Shown here piece by piece: positions 1 to 11,565 of a DNA stretch of 64,000 bases (its first letter is position 1; each line of letters opens with the position of its first letter). The notes under the pieces were generated by a model, which saw only the letters and a list, made by a program, of their open reading frames with translations, did not search any database and had not been told where the DNA came from. This DNA comes from Triglochin maritima. Lineage: Eukaryota; Streptophyta; Magnoliopsida; Alismatales; Juncaginaceae. The stretch spans positions 12,764,743 to 12,828,742 of the forward strand of contig OY821772.1 of NCBI GenBank assembly GCA_963682175.1. Reading direction: 5' to 3'. A program made the position numbers and the translations under genes.

Positions 1-1416
1 GAAGACGGAGGCAAGACTTTGGGGTTTTCGAAGAGAATAGGGATTATAAGCTCTAAACAAGGAAACAAAATCTGAGAAACAATTGCATGATGAACCTCTA
101 GTTCTAGGAAAACATACAATACCTAATATCTCTCAACCAAGGCTTTGGATTTAGGTTATTACACTGGATCTAGGAACTAATTAAATAGTTAATCATTTTT
201 ATTTGTTTACCTCTGAAATAAACTAGCCTTAGATAGCCTCATGGTCATTCTATTTCCTTCTGAGTTTTATTTTCTGAACATGATATTGTAATCTTCTCAT
301 ATTTTGTTTTTGACTGTTTGAATTTATCAACTATATTTGTTTTTATTTCTTAATTATCTCGGGTATATGTGATTTTACTACAGTAATATAAGCACCTGGA
401 GTGTGTGTTTGTGTCTTTGGTTGTTGATTTCCACAATGTCCACAACAATTGGTATTGTTATGTCCAAACACTTCCTTATGGGGTAATTGATGTTTAGGTG
501 GTGGATTAGAGGAGAATTGGATGGAAGGCTAAGATGTGTTGGGAGAATAATATATAAGGTTTGGATTTCTCTCTCTGCTTTACTGTTTTCAACTCTCCCC
601 CTCTCTCTCCAACGCACATCTCTCTCAATCCTTTTCTCTTAAAGCATGGGGAGTCGTGGTGGTGCGGTGATCAGCAAAGCTACAAGATGCTCAGACGATT
701 GACAGAGTCGAGGTGATCGAGTACGAGGAGTTCACCGAAAAAGAAGGGGGTTTTGAGAGGAAACGCTCTCCGTGATTCTTCAAAGGTTTCTTCAAGCCTT
801 AAAGGTATGTCAAGCTTTACTTTTATGCTCACATAAGCTAGTGTGAGTGTTTGAGTAGTCGATGGTAGGCCGAAAGGCTTGTCGGAGGTCGTGCAGTAGA
901 TTTTTGCATTATAACAATCGATCGGTGCTTGGTTCAGTCGACCGGTTGTAGTGTATTTTGGGCGGTATCTCTCACACCGGTCGAACGATACCCTTCGGTG
1001 GTCAACCGGTTGTGCATTTTGAGCGAGAAGATGGAGACTCTGGGTGATTTCGGTCGAACGGGTCCCCTTTGTTGTTCACGGGTCATACATTTGTAATTCA
1101 TGCTTTAGGAGTTTGGCATACGGGGTTTCCTTATGGGAAACTCAGGCATAGTCTGTTATTGTATTTCAGGTAGTGAGCGTCGTTAGGAGGTGGTAACTGA
1201 GGGCGGGAGCACTTGGACCATATCCCGTCTTCTGTAGTTTTGAGGTTGATGATTGCACTTGTATATATTGTATATTTTTGTTGTTGTAATCATCTTTTGA
1301 CTCTGTATTATATGGTGTACCACTTTATATTATATATGTGGTTTTGGTAATGTCCCCGGTGTTTGATTCTTATATCTTTCAAAGGTTTAAAGTTTCCGAT
1401 GTTTCGGTGCATTACA
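1..1416 (+). repeat. 5' LTR (with possible flank) of a Ty3/gypsy chromovirus
   Basis: The 3' end of the LTR is read from the trinucleotide ACA at 1414-1416 followed by a methionine-tRNA primer site at 1420-1431. A TATA-like box at 547-556, with a pyrimidine-rich stretch after it, suggests that U3 lies upstream of about 550. The 5' boundary could not be set because no 3' LTR copy of this element lies in the window. Part of 1-400 may therefore be flank. The segment 930-1060 holds several cggtcga/tcgaccgg motifs. Confidence 0.6.
547..556 (+). promoter_or_regulatory. TATA box of the gypsy LTR
   Basis: The sequence atatataagg lies about 870 bp upstream of the LTR end and is followed by a CT-rich tract (570-630), as expected for an LTR core promoter. 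Inferred from sequence only. Confidence 0.45.
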
Positions 1417-1419
1417 ATT

Positions 1420-1431
1420 TGGTATCAGAGC
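1420..1431 (+). other. Primer-binding site, initiator Met-tRNA
   Basis: TGGTATCAGAGC is the standard plant primer site complementary to the 3' end of initiator methionine tRNA. It sits 3 nt after the LTR end, where minus-strand DNA synthesis would start. Confidence 0.85.
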
Positions 1432-1550
1432 TTTTGGTTCCGGTGTACTTGTCTAAAGAAACCACCTTAGAAGTCTTGCATCGTCAATTTTGTTGTAGAG
1501 CAAGCATGCATAGTCATTTGATTCATTTTCATTCTTGTCCTCTTGTGTAG

Positions 1551-2500
1551 ATGTCTCCGAGATGTGTGAGGTCACCTTCACGTTATAGGGGAACTAGTGA
1601 GGAGACTAGTGAAGGGGACAATGAAGAGGAGAGGAGGACCCTTCAGGGCACTCTGGGTAGGCTGGGCGAGTTTCTCGAGTACCAGACTGCTAGTCTGAGC
1701 AGGCAGGAGCATGTGCTGTGTTGGACCGATTTATGCGTCAGTACCCTCCTTCCTTTGATGGTAGCGGTGATCCGGAGGCAGCTAAGGATTGGATCTTCAA
1801 GATCCGGAAGATCTTTAGAGAGATTGATTGTCCTACAGAGAGACGGGTGGATCTGGACACCTATGTTTTGGATGGAGAGGCAGCCAGATGGTGGAGGTCT
1901 ACTTCTGCAGTGGTGTTCAAGGATAGTGAGGAGGTAGGCTGTGAGGAATTCCTTGTGGAGTTCAACCGGTAGTATTTCCCGCTGCATCTCCGTGACAGGA
2001 AGAGAGAGGGGTTCCTGGCACTAGAGCAGAGAGAGATGACTATAAAGGCTTACATTAGCATATTCCACTCTTTGGAGTGTTACTGCCCAAGATTTATGTG
2101 ACTCGGGAGTAGAGGGTTCGGAAGTTTGTCTGAGGATTGAGGCCGCAGTTCAGATCTCGCGTGACCACCGGTATGCCGCAGACATTAGCTAATGCAGTGA
2201 AGTTTGAGACGATCATTGATCAGGACTACTAGGAGACGATAAAGTCCAGGAAGACGCAACCAAAGATGGGTGCATGTCCCGGACGTCAGCTTTCAGGGAA
2301 TTCAGGAAAAAGGCCCTGGATTGATGGAAGTGGAGCATCACAGTCTGGGCAATGTAGGCGGTGCGGTGGAGTTCATCTTGGGTGTGGGTGCAGGCACCAT
2401 CCCGGTGTGTGTCATGGTTGTGGCCAGATGGGTCACTTCGTTCGTGCTTGCCCGACCAGATCAGGCGGGACTGGTAGTTGACCGGGATCGTCCTCAGCAA
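1551..2500 (+). pseudogene. Gypsy (Tekay-like) gag, frameshifted
   Basis: Gag would form the particle shell. The first frame starts at 1551 and is Arg/Glu-rich. A frameshift near 1720 moves the reading to a frame with a typical retrotransposon gag core (YPPSFDG, then DWIFKIRKIF, then AARWW) at about 1730-1900. A stop follows at about 1970 and the match continues beyond it in frame (FPLHLRDRKREGFLALEQ). A CCHC zinc knuckle of the form C-x2-C-x4-H-x4-C (CHGCGQMGHFVRAC) is at about 2405-2455. Several stops and frameshifts make it non-functional. Family assignment rests on the recognisable chromovirus gag core. Confidence 0.8.
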
Positions 2501-2540
2501 GGGGAGAGGGACCGAATCGACCAGTTGCACCATCTTAGCA

Positions 2541-4094
2541 GGGGAAGAGGAGGCTAGAGACGCCAGTGCGGTGGTGGAAGGTACGCTTTATGTTGATGAT
2601 ACGATAACTAGAGTGCTTTTCAATTGCGGGGCCAAACACTCATTCATCTCTGAGCAGTTTGCGAACGTGTTAGATCGTACCCCTATGATGTTGACTGCCA
2701 CTTTTGAAGTCAACATACCCCTGGGTTTGGTGGGCATTGTGGGGAGCTTTCTCCCATGCGCCACGGTTGTTTCGGGAGACTAGGAGTTTCCGGCAGACCT
2801 AGTCTTGTTACCGATGTTTGATTTTTGATGTTATACTAGGGATGGATTTGTTGTCCCAGTACGATGTTTGAGTCTTGTGCCGAGAAAAGAAGATTTTGAT
2901 TCCGAGGAAGGGTCTCCCTGATTTGTTGATCATAGGGACTAAACGTAGAGATTGTCGGATCATGGTTTCCGCAGTGAAGGCTTAGAGGATGATCCACCAG
3001 GGTTGCAGGGCTTTTATAGCCACTTTTGTGGTGCCAGATCTAGAGGTGAAGAAGTTGGCAGACATCGAGATTGTTCAGGATTTTCCAGAGGTGTTTTCTG
3101 ATGAGATCACCGGTCTGCCGCCCCACAGGGAGATTGAGTTCAGTATCGACTTGGTTGTTGGGACTACACCGCAGTCAAAGGCACCATACATGATGGCACT
3201 TGCTAAGTTAGTTGAGCTGAAGAAGTAGTTGCAGGATCTGCTGGATACAAGTTTGATCAGACCCAGTGTCTCACCTTGGGGAGCTCCAGTGCTCTTTGTG
3301 AAGAAGAGGGATGGCTCGTTGAGGATGTTTATTAACTACATGATGTTCAATAAGGTTACCATTAGGAATCAGTATCCATTACCCAGGATCAAGAACCTTT
3401 TCGATCAGTTGCAGTCAGCAAAGGTGTTCTTGAAGATTGATCTGTGATCCAGTTATCATCAGTTGAGGATCAGAGAGGCAGATATCCAGAAGACGGCATC
3501 CAGGATGAGTTACGGGCACTACGAATTCTTGGTGATGTCGTTTGGGCTGACGAATGCACCTGCAACATTCATGGATCTGATGAATCAAACTTTTCAGTTG
3601 TATCCGGACATCTTTGTGAATGTCATCGTGGATGATATTTTGGTATACAAACCCGACAGAGAGCAGCATCAGGAGCACTTGAGGATCGTGCTTAGCATTT
3701 TGAGGGATCAACAACTCTATGCTAAGTACAAAAGGTGTGAATTCTAGTTATCGAGTGGCTTTTCTGGGACATGTGGTGTCAGCAAATGAGATATCAGTAG
3801 ATCCAGCGAAGGTTGAGGCTGTTACTCAGTGGAGAGCTCCGACCAACATGTCAGAGATAAGGAGTTTTGTGGGTTTAGCAGGTTATTATCGTCGGTTTAT
3901 TCAGGACTTCTCCAGACTTGCTTCCCCATTCACGATGTTGACGTAGAAAGGTGTCAGGTTTGTTTGGTCCCAGAAGTGCGAGGACAGCTTTCAGGAGCTG
4001 AAGAGACGACTGACGATAGTACTGATTCCGACTCTACCGAGTGGCAGCGGAGGCTACGTGATATACAATGACGCGTCAGGAATTGGGTTAGGCT
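2541..4094 (+). pseudogene. Gypsy pol, first part: protease, RT, start of RNase H
   Basis: A protease-like segment is at 2578-2784 (VLFNCGAKHSFIS). It has Asn where the catalytic Asp is expected in the Asp-Thr/Cys-Gly motif. The linker before RT at 3040-3225 (DFPEVFSDEITGLPPHREIEF) is typical of chromoviruses. RT follows at 3226-3750 with [16 protein letters not shown] and VDDILVY, the last standing for the catalytic YxDD-type box. Stops at about 3226 and 3445 and a frameshift near 3745 break it. RNase H begins at about 4045 (YNDASGIGLG) and is cut at 4094 by the solo LTR. No integrase was found after the second half. Confidence 0.85.
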
Positions 4095-5594
4095 TGTTGG
4101 ATTTTTGGCCTTAATCTATGTTTTGATGATTTAATCAATCTAATCTTAATTATGATCATGTAGAGTAGCACACATGTTACATCGCATATATATTGCTTTG
4201 TGCTAACCTCTACAGGTGATCAAGACTCAAGGAGGAAAGGAAATCAAGTTAAGACATGTAATCAAGCTCATTTGAAGACATGTAATTTGGTATTTCTTTG
4301 AGTCTTAGGAACTTGTGTAAATTGAGCATACTTGAGCTAAAATCAACTTAAACACAAACTAGGTTCCTTATAGAAGTCACACACAAAATTTCACGTAATT
4401 TGGACTTCAATAGATCACCCAAACTTAGACCGGAAAATTCTAAACCTGAACCCAAACTGCGTGCCCAATTTCGGTCGACCGATACAGAAAGTTCGGTCGA
4501 CCGGAGGATCAATTATCCGGTTTGTGTTTTCACTGTCCGGTTTCGGTCGACCGTGTGAACTTATTTTTCCAACTGTTAGTTTTGTCGTATATACCCAACG
4601 GTCGTATTCGTATTAAACCAAAAATACCCCATATACTTTTTCTTGTATCGGTTGACTGAGGACCTTGTTCGGTCGACCGAATGCCCGTCTCTTGACAAAC
4701 CCAAATCTCCTGGAGGAAATCGATCGACCGCTAGACCTTGGCTCGGTCGACCGAATAGATCATTGTTTGTCAACCCCATAGTGCCTGGTGCAAATCGGTC
4801 GACCGAACCCTATTCGGTGTTCGACTGATCACTTAACTGTACCAGAGTCTTAGCGTTGGGCGGTCGACCATTACCTAACCGGTCGACCGAACTGAGTTCA
4901 AAACTGCCTAACGGTTGACCGTTCATCCCGATCCGGTCGACCAAATTACCTCAGAATTGGGTCCTGCGAGTTTCTATTTTGTGTATCCTACACCAACACT
5001 CACCCAATCAACCCCAACGACTATATTCTCTCTAATGCCTATATAAAGAGTTCTAAAACACATTTCTACACAGCTCTCCCAGTACTACTTGTCCAATACA
5101 TTAGAGAGAAACTCCCAAGCTCAAATTTCCCCAATCCAACACTCCAAGCTTACACTTCCACACCTTAGCATCAATTCCACATCATAAGCTAAGTGTGCTC
5201 AAGTTAGAGAGTGTGTTCCACTCAAGTTTTCGTTTGTGAAGAAGCAAGGACTTCGGCGAAAGCCCGAAGTGTTCCTCTCGGATTGTGAGAGAAGAAAGTC
5301 AAGTAAGCGAGGGTGTTCGCGGTGCTTGTTTTGTAAAAGGCGTTCTCTCCCCGGAACGGGGAGTGGATAGTGAAGTCGTGAGCGGAGCTCGAAGTGTCGA
5401 GCGGAGCTTGCAAGAGAGGACGTAGGCGGTGGCCGAACCTCTGTAAAACCCCCGTGTCCATCGTGGTTTGCATCATCTTCCATTTACTTTCTTGTTTAGT
5501 TTAAATTCCGCTGCACATGTCTTTAATTGTTAAACGAGTAGGTAATTAGAGTAAAAGTGATTAGTATTGTAGACCCTCGTGATCCTACAAGGAT
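4090..5594. mobile_element. Solo LTR 'G' with 5-bp target-site duplication
   Basis: The LTR spans 4095-5589 (1495 bp), starts TGTTGG and ends CCTACA. It is flanked by aggct (4090-4094) and aggat (5590-5594), a 5-bp duplication with one mismatch. The surrounding RNase H reading frame closes up when it is taken out, so both borders are firm. There is no primer site, internal coding or second LTR, which fits recombination between the LTRs of a full element. It carries many cggtcgaccg palindromes at 4470-4950 and a TATA box at 5040. A truncated minus-strand relative is at 18851-19742. The parent family is not identified. Confidence 0.88.
5040..5048 (+). promoter_or_regulatory. TATA box of solo LTR G
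   Basis: tatataaag lies about 550 bp before the LTR end and is followed by a transcribed-looking stretch. It shows that the LTR reads on the plus strand. Confidence 0.6.
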
Positions 5595-5830
5595 GTGTTT
5601 TGATGCAACACGGGAAGTTAGTGGCGTACGCTTCGAGACAGTTGAAGGTACACGAGAAGAACTACCCCACCCACCATTTTGGGTTAGCCTCGGTGGTTGA
5701 TGCGCTGAAGACATGGAGACATTATCTATATGGAGAGCAGTTTGAGGTCTTCACGGATCACCAGAGCCTGAGTATCTATTTTCGCAGAAGGAGCTGAATA
5801 TGAGGAAGCGCAGATGTCTTGAGTTCATCA
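5590..5830 (+). pseudogene. Gypsy RNase H, second part
   Basis: The frame [18 protein letters not shown], then a YPTHH-type motif, then FTDHQSL is the rest of the RNase H begun at 4045. The join at the duplicated aggct/aggat is in frame. The homology ends near 5830 where Athila-like sequence begins, so integrase and the 3' LTR are lost. Confidence 0.85.
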
Positions 5831-5834
5831 AGGA

Positions 5835-5973
5835 CTAGGCTCAAACAAGCTTAGGCTGGCTATGGGTCCTTAAGATAGATGCTGCCAAACCGCAACTCCC
5901 CACACTCCCGAATGCCTCACATCCCTCGGCCGAATTTCACAAAATCAGATGAGTAAGTCAAGACCCTGAGATC
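5835..5973 (-). repeat. Diverged Athila-type leader fragment
   Basis: The reverse complement resembles, in order, the family B leader at about 36030-36170 (gatct start, a ggaggtgaggc-like block, then agcctaaggac and ttgtttgagc). It lies directly beyond the LTR end at 5974 but without a primer site, so part of the leader has been deleted. Confidence 0.5.
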
Positions 5974-7532
5974 TAATTGATACGTTTTAATTAACCGCAA
6001 GTGCACGGCCGCGTTGAAGCGGTGGCAATTACGGGTCGATCCACAAGGAGGTGTGTCGACTTTTGGTTTGTCCGAATGCGAGTGGGAAAGAAAGGAGAGA
6101 AAGGTTGGTTACACTAAACTACACTAAAATGCAAAAGGAAATGGAAGATAGAAATAAAACTAAACCCCAAAGCGGGTAGAGAAAGAATGTGAATACAAAT
6201 ATATGTGTATGTGTGTGTGTTCAATTACGCTCATCACAACATGTAGTGTATGAAAATCATAAAACTAAATCAAACTTTGCCTCTACATGAATTAAGATAA
6301 GAACATATCATGAAAACATACAAGACAACAATTGAAATGAAGCTAAATGAACTCAAGTATAAAGACCAAACCCCACTATGCCTCCACATGAAATAAGATT
6401 TACCAAATCCTTAAAACATACAAGACATTAATAATGGTAAGGGCAACAAGAGCATATACACTACAACTCACGTTTCCTTTATCAATTTCATTAATATCCT
6501 CACCTCATCATTCCCCATAAAATAGGTCCACTAGTCTAAGCATATGGTAAGTTTCATTCAAGAGCATTAGCATATCAAAGACAAGAGTGAAATCCCATTA
6601 GATGGTTATGGAAATCATATAAGGTTCAAATGATTAAGATAACACACACCTAATACATCACATAATCACATCACATATTTCTCCACCCCCAAAATGGGGA
6701 TGGAACTACTCACTACTCATTACACTAACTACAATAACAAAATGAAACATTATACTGAAAGGAAATTCAACTAAGCAAGAAAGGAATATTAAAGAAGCAA
6801 ATTGAAAGGAATATAAAACTAAAGAAGCATGCAAGAATTAAAAGACAAGATTAAAAGAAACTAAGAACAATTATTTTATTAAAATGACTCACATTGAAGG
6901 TAGCACTATTCTCCACCTTGAGTTTTGCTTCAAGGCTTACTCCAAGTAGAGAGAATGCCACCAAGCAATAGGTAAATACAATAGAAGGTGAAAAGTTCTA
7001 TTTATAGTCATAGAAAAAGGTAATCCGGGACAATCCCCCGATATGGGACTAAACATACCAGAAATAGACTAAATGCACACTAATACGTGACTCACCAAAA
7101 TCTTAGCGGATTCGGGCCAAAACAGACCGCCAATTAGTGGTCCTGGACCGCCAATTGGCGGTCTATATGGTTTGGATCCCGCTGGATTTTCTTCTGGGCT
7201 TTTCTGGATGTCTTTGGTGGTCTTTGATGCATCTACTTTCCTTGCTGGAGCTCCGACCCGAATAGAATTGCCAAAATACTCCCCATGATGGTGTGAAGTA
7301 TTCTTGTTTGCTCATTGGTCCTTCAATCTTACATTCAGGTCCTTCGATCTTGCATCTTAGTCCTTGAGTCTCTCAACTCAGTATTTTTTTCATGCTTTTA
7401 GGTCCTTTTATGACTCTTCTCTTCAAACCTATTTATTTATGAAATTCAAACATAAAACCGGTCACGTAGCATTGTTTAGGTGAAAGATAATGGATATAAG
7501 ATACAAATATAAGCATGAAATGATGTCAATCA
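5974..7532 (-). repeat. 3' LTR of family B, minus copy
   Basis: Compared with the plus-copy LTR at 39496-41030. It ends (plus sense) ...gatgtcaatca at 7532, the complement of the TGATTGACATC start, and begins taattgatacg at 5974, so the terminal G has mutated. The promoter is visible as the complement of ctataaatagaac near 7000. The perfect palindrome CCGCCAATTGGCGG lies at 7148-7161 and the conserved U5 hairpin at 6004-6024. A short TG run is at about 6207-6221. Confidence 0.85.
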
Positions 7533-7554
7533 AATACCCACACACCTAACTTTT
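7533..7554 (-). other. Polypurine tract of family B, minus copy
   Basis: On the minus strand the sequence ...ttaggtgtgtgggtatt abuts the 3' LTR. This is the normal plus-strand DNA primer position and matches aggtgtgggggtatt in the plus copy. Confidence 0.75.
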
Positions 7555-8551
7555 GCTAGTCGCAAGCAAAACAAAGAAAGAGAAAAGCATACGAAAAACA
7601 AGAAATCCTAACTCACTTTCGTAGGAATCACGGTTGCACTTAGCACGTGCAACAAACCGTTAAACCTCCTTGTCGCCAAGGAGGAGGAGTGTATCTCCTG
7701 AGGGTTTTCAGTGGATATACCTACAAAATCCGAACAAGATGCATTATTCAATCTAGACACTCGACTCGTTGGACACATTTTGTCGATCATTGGACGTCGT
7801 AATCCTACGGGCCGACTCTATATAGGTAATCAATCCACACACCTAGCCTAATGAATCATTCGTGCAAGTTAAATAACGAATTAAGTGAAAGACATAGACA
7901 ACCTCAACATCCTCAAGTGATACAAAGTGTATAGTCCATTAAGGTTCTTATTTGCATTACCATTTTTTTGTTTCTTTTTATTAGTTGGAGCTCCATTCTC
8001 CCAGGGTCAGGTTTCGTGCATCATTGCCCATGAGGACTTACACTATCACGTACACCTTTCCCCAAATCTCCACATAGGGCAATCCCTACCACCTGTTAAT
8101 TAATGCATTAATTAACCGACACGAATTATTGACTTACTAGGTTCAGGGTGGACTTCTTTAAATGTTTGAGCACTGAAACCCAATGATTACACACCCCCGA
8201 CGGAAAACTAGGGTGCATCCTAACGACTAGATAAGTCCTAAAGCCATTGTACTAGATATCCTAATGCATCAAGTTCAAGACAATTTTGGAAGCTTTCTTT
8301 TTTACTTTGCCTCTAACGGTTTTGCACATGCTAAAAACACACGAAACCCACAAAACATTCTCTTTCGCAAACACATGAAGATTTTGAAAGAAATGTGAAA
8401 ATTTTGAAGAACTAGGCAAGCAAAACAAGACAAGTCACCCAAGGATCATGGCAAGCAGATATATCGATTTTAAAGGCAGCACACTAACATGACCCTATCA
8501 ATACACACAAAAGAAAACAAAATCAAAGGAAAAAGACTCGACTATGTACAC

Positions 8552-8606
8552 ACGTAAAACACCCCCCACACCTACTTCATGCATTGTCCTCAATGAATGC
8601 GAGCAA
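8552..8606 (-). other. Second polypurine-type motif, family B minus copy
   Basis: The complement reads gaggacaatgcatgaagtag and then gtgtggggggtg. The same block is at 38212-38252 in the plus copy and, in related form, at 15428-15480 in family A. It is about 1 kb upstream of the regular polypurine tract. Confidence 0.6.
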
Positions 8607-8902
8607 GATACTACATGGATGTATGCATGAAAAAGGAAAGATCTCACCAATATGAAGCGCAAAAGGAAGTTCAAGGTTATGTTGATGGACAAAAACCCGA
8701 ATTCCCTCAAACCTGTGAGATGCTAAAGAAGGGATACAAATACGTGAAAGAAATGGGCCCCAAATACACAAGTGTTGTGGCCCACAACAATCAATGCTCG
8801 CTCATGGAGTCTTTTATTGTATTTTTTTAATATAACTATGTACAAACATAAGTTCCCATCTTCATTTGTCAAAAGACATCAAATGAGAACCTCAAAAGTG
8901 GG

Positions 8903-10415
8903 TCAATGCACTTGGAAAGGGAACATGACACCACGTGTGGCCAGAATACTCATGTTTGGGCCCCCCTCACAAAGAGCACAAGATGAAAAAAGAGGTTCAT
9001 GAATTAGACGCAAAGGCGTCTCATTCAAAGGATCAAACTGAAAGAGCGAGAACCTCTCAAGAGTTTAGGAAATAAGGGGCAACAGAAGAAGAGTTTCTCC
9101 CGTTGCAGTACTGAAGTTATGATCGTCAATCCAAACTCTCCAACCAACAAGCTGGTGTGTCGGAACGAGGTCAAGAAGCTCGTTAGGCATGTCCGACTGA
9201 CCAGGCGAAGAAAAAAGTGGGTCTCTTACCCAAGGTATCCTCCATGGAACTCCTAATACCCTCATTAGCAATGTAATTGTTTGATGTTCCATCATTTCCA
9301 AGATGATCAGGAACAATAGTGAGAGGCAAACTCTCATCAGGTTGTTTGAAATTGAAGGTACTAGGGAGTTGTTGCTCCACCAGAGGTGAGTCCTTAAGAG
9401 ACACAACATGATGATCAAGTGGCTCAAGGGCCACAGGACAAAAAGATAAGGCACAATCATGTGCCGACTCATAATGAAGCTGGTCCATGTTATTCTCAAT
9501 TTGAATCGAATCCTCCACTAAGTGATCGTGAATTGAAACTCCAAGTCCCTCAGACTGACTAGGAGTTTGGCTTTGAAAGATTGTGCTCTGAATTTGTGGA
9601 TGTGGTGGTGGTTCGATATCAAAAGATGAATCCTCATGTTGACAAGAAAAGTTACTCTCCTCACGTTCACGTAATTACTGCGTCATTTGACTCACTTGCA
9701 TTTCCATGGTTTGCAAGGAATTCAAGTTGGACTTCAATAAATTTTGAGTGGTTTCCATGAACGTTTGGAGGGTTTGTTCTAAAGAATCAAGTCTAGGGTC
9801 AACTATGAGGTTCAAGTCAGAGCTTGGGAAATTTTGGGGTTGGGTGTTGATGGGCTGAGAATGAGTCCAATGATTTGAAGTGGGGTGTTGGTAGAATTCT
9901 AGGTATTCGGGAGGAGGATACTGGGGTGAAAATGAAGTTTAAGAATTTGAATAAGAATTGTCTACCCACGAATCCATCACTCTCGGGTTGTACGCGGATG
10001 CGTAATGGTCATATTGAGCATTTTGGGAAAATGTATGCTTATACTCAGGCTCAAGGGGAACATAAGGACATTCCCCGATAACATGACCACTCAACCCACA
10101 ACAGTCGCATGACACAACTACTGGAGCCACCGGTGCACTCATGTCGTCTACCGCATGCATGAAAGAGGCTAAAGTTTGTTGTAATGTCTCAGTTTGTTGA
10201 CCGGTGTATGATCCGACGTAAGTAGATGATGGTCTAGCAGTCGGTGTCTCTCTCATACTACCCCATTATGAAGATTGCTCAGTCACACAATTAAGATTGT
10301 CCCAACCATATGGGGTGTTAGTCTGAGCCACCCCAGGTTGCATGGGTCAAGAATACCAGGAAGAATGTTCCTGGTCCCAACAATGATATGGATGGTCGCC
10401 CATGTAACCATCCAT
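8903..10415 (-). pseudogene. Family B zinc-knuckle protein, broken copy
   Basis: It aligns over its whole length with the plus copy at 36382-37874. The start is placed at 10415, the equivalent of the MDGYMGD start. The frame open from 10256 runs without a break through the CCHC knuckle (CDCCGLSGHVIGEC) and into the region where the plus copy has a frameshift, so the ancestral protein was one frame. It is then broken by stops and frameshifts (for example about 9939 and 9680). The unrecognised C-terminal half is still clear (ENNMDQLHYESAHDC, later NYIANEGIRSSMEDTL). Function is unknown beyond probable nucleic-acid binding. Confidence 0.7.
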
Positions 10416-10600
10416 CTCAACAAAAAAAACTCTCGAGTCGACCACTCTCACCACCACGAGGCCAAGCTCGCAAAAAGTGCTCGACTCGACCCTAAAACGC
10501 TAACAAAGAGTGTAAAGGGGAGGAGAGTAGACGCAGAAGTAGGTGAGAAGAAGATGACTCAGAGGAGAAGGGAAAATCCTTAGAAACTAGCGTGGGTAGT

Positions 10601-11559
10601 TGATGCATTGCATACATTGCATCATATGTCGTTCATTTAGATTAACTTTATATCAATAAATGCTACTAAAGTATGTGTTTAGTCTTATTTACAGAATACA
10701 AGGACCTGAATGCAAATTACCCATATCCCGAGCATAAACGCGTGCAAAAGACTCATTTCTGTCTTAAAGACCAAGTTCAAGATTACCGGGGTTCAAATTG
10801 AAATCCATCCAAGCGTAAAAGCATTCAAAGACCTAATTACAAAAAGGCCAAGGACTTAAGCACAAAAAGGCCCTGGACTTAATTGCAAAAAGCCGAGGAC
10901 CCGACTGCAAATTACGAGTACCAAAATATTATTTTGGAGAAAAATCAATTTGGATCTCCAAATATATGAAGAAATTAATTCGGAGCTCAAAAGAAAGGAA
11001 AGAAATCAATCCGGACGCGCGAAGGACAGCTAAATCATACCATAAACACACAGCAAAAATACGGATCAAATCTGATCCAGAATTGCGGTGATTCCGCCGC
11101 ACATTACATGTAAACTGCGGCGTTTCCGCCGCACCCCTGTGGATCCGCGGATTCACATTACACGTAAATTTAGGGTGACGAGAAGAAGAATGATGTTATT
11201 ATTTTAAGTTCGTGTTAGTATTTTTTGATTACTTGAGTTTATGTTGAGTCATTTATCATGTAATGCTTTATAACTAATGTGATTTATTATAAGTTTCAGA
11301 TTTCTCTAAACAAAACCCGATATCTAAACCCTCACCCGCTGGACTCTCATCCATATTTACTTTATTCTTAGTTTGTTTTTGTTGTTCTTGCTTTAGAAAA
11401 TTAAAAATCCAAAATCTCAAATCAACCTTATTTCTCTTTCTTTCTTTCCTTAATCGAAAATGACAAAAATAACAATATCTCTCCATCCTTGTGTTCGACC
11501 CGTACTTGCCACGTCTTCATTGACGCCGTGCACTTGAGGTATAAATAAAATTCTCATCA
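10601..11559 (+). repeat. 5' LTR of family A, promoter region deleted
   Basis: 959 bp, against 1198 bp for the 3' LTR. About 248 bp present in the 3' LTR (16718-16965), including its TATA box, is replaced here by about 17 bp at 11151-11167. The U5 hairpin is intact at 11510-11530. This copy probably cannot start transcription from its own LTR. Confidence 0.92.
11510..11530 (+). other. Conserved U5 bulged hairpin (family A)
   Basis: An outer stem CAC/GTG and an inner stem GTC/GAC close a six-base loop TTCATT, with a three-base bulge GCC on the 3' side. Copies are at 17307-17327 and, on the minus strand, 59570-59590. Family B has the same layout with inner stem CGC/GCG. Proposed as an RNA structure on sequence covariation alone. 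Confidence 0.6.
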
Positions 11560-11565
11560 TGTTTT

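Noticed and set aside
378..617. A 79-aa minus-strand open frame near the window start
   Set aside because: It lies in LTR or flanking DNA across a TATA box and has no recognisable motif.
1643..1987. A 114-aa minus-strand open frame
   Set aside because: It is antisense to the recognisable gypsy gag.
4471..4950. CRISPR-like array of cggtcgaccg repeats
   Set aside because: Repeats are short palindromes with irregular spacing in a plant LTR; there are no cas genes and no regular spacers.
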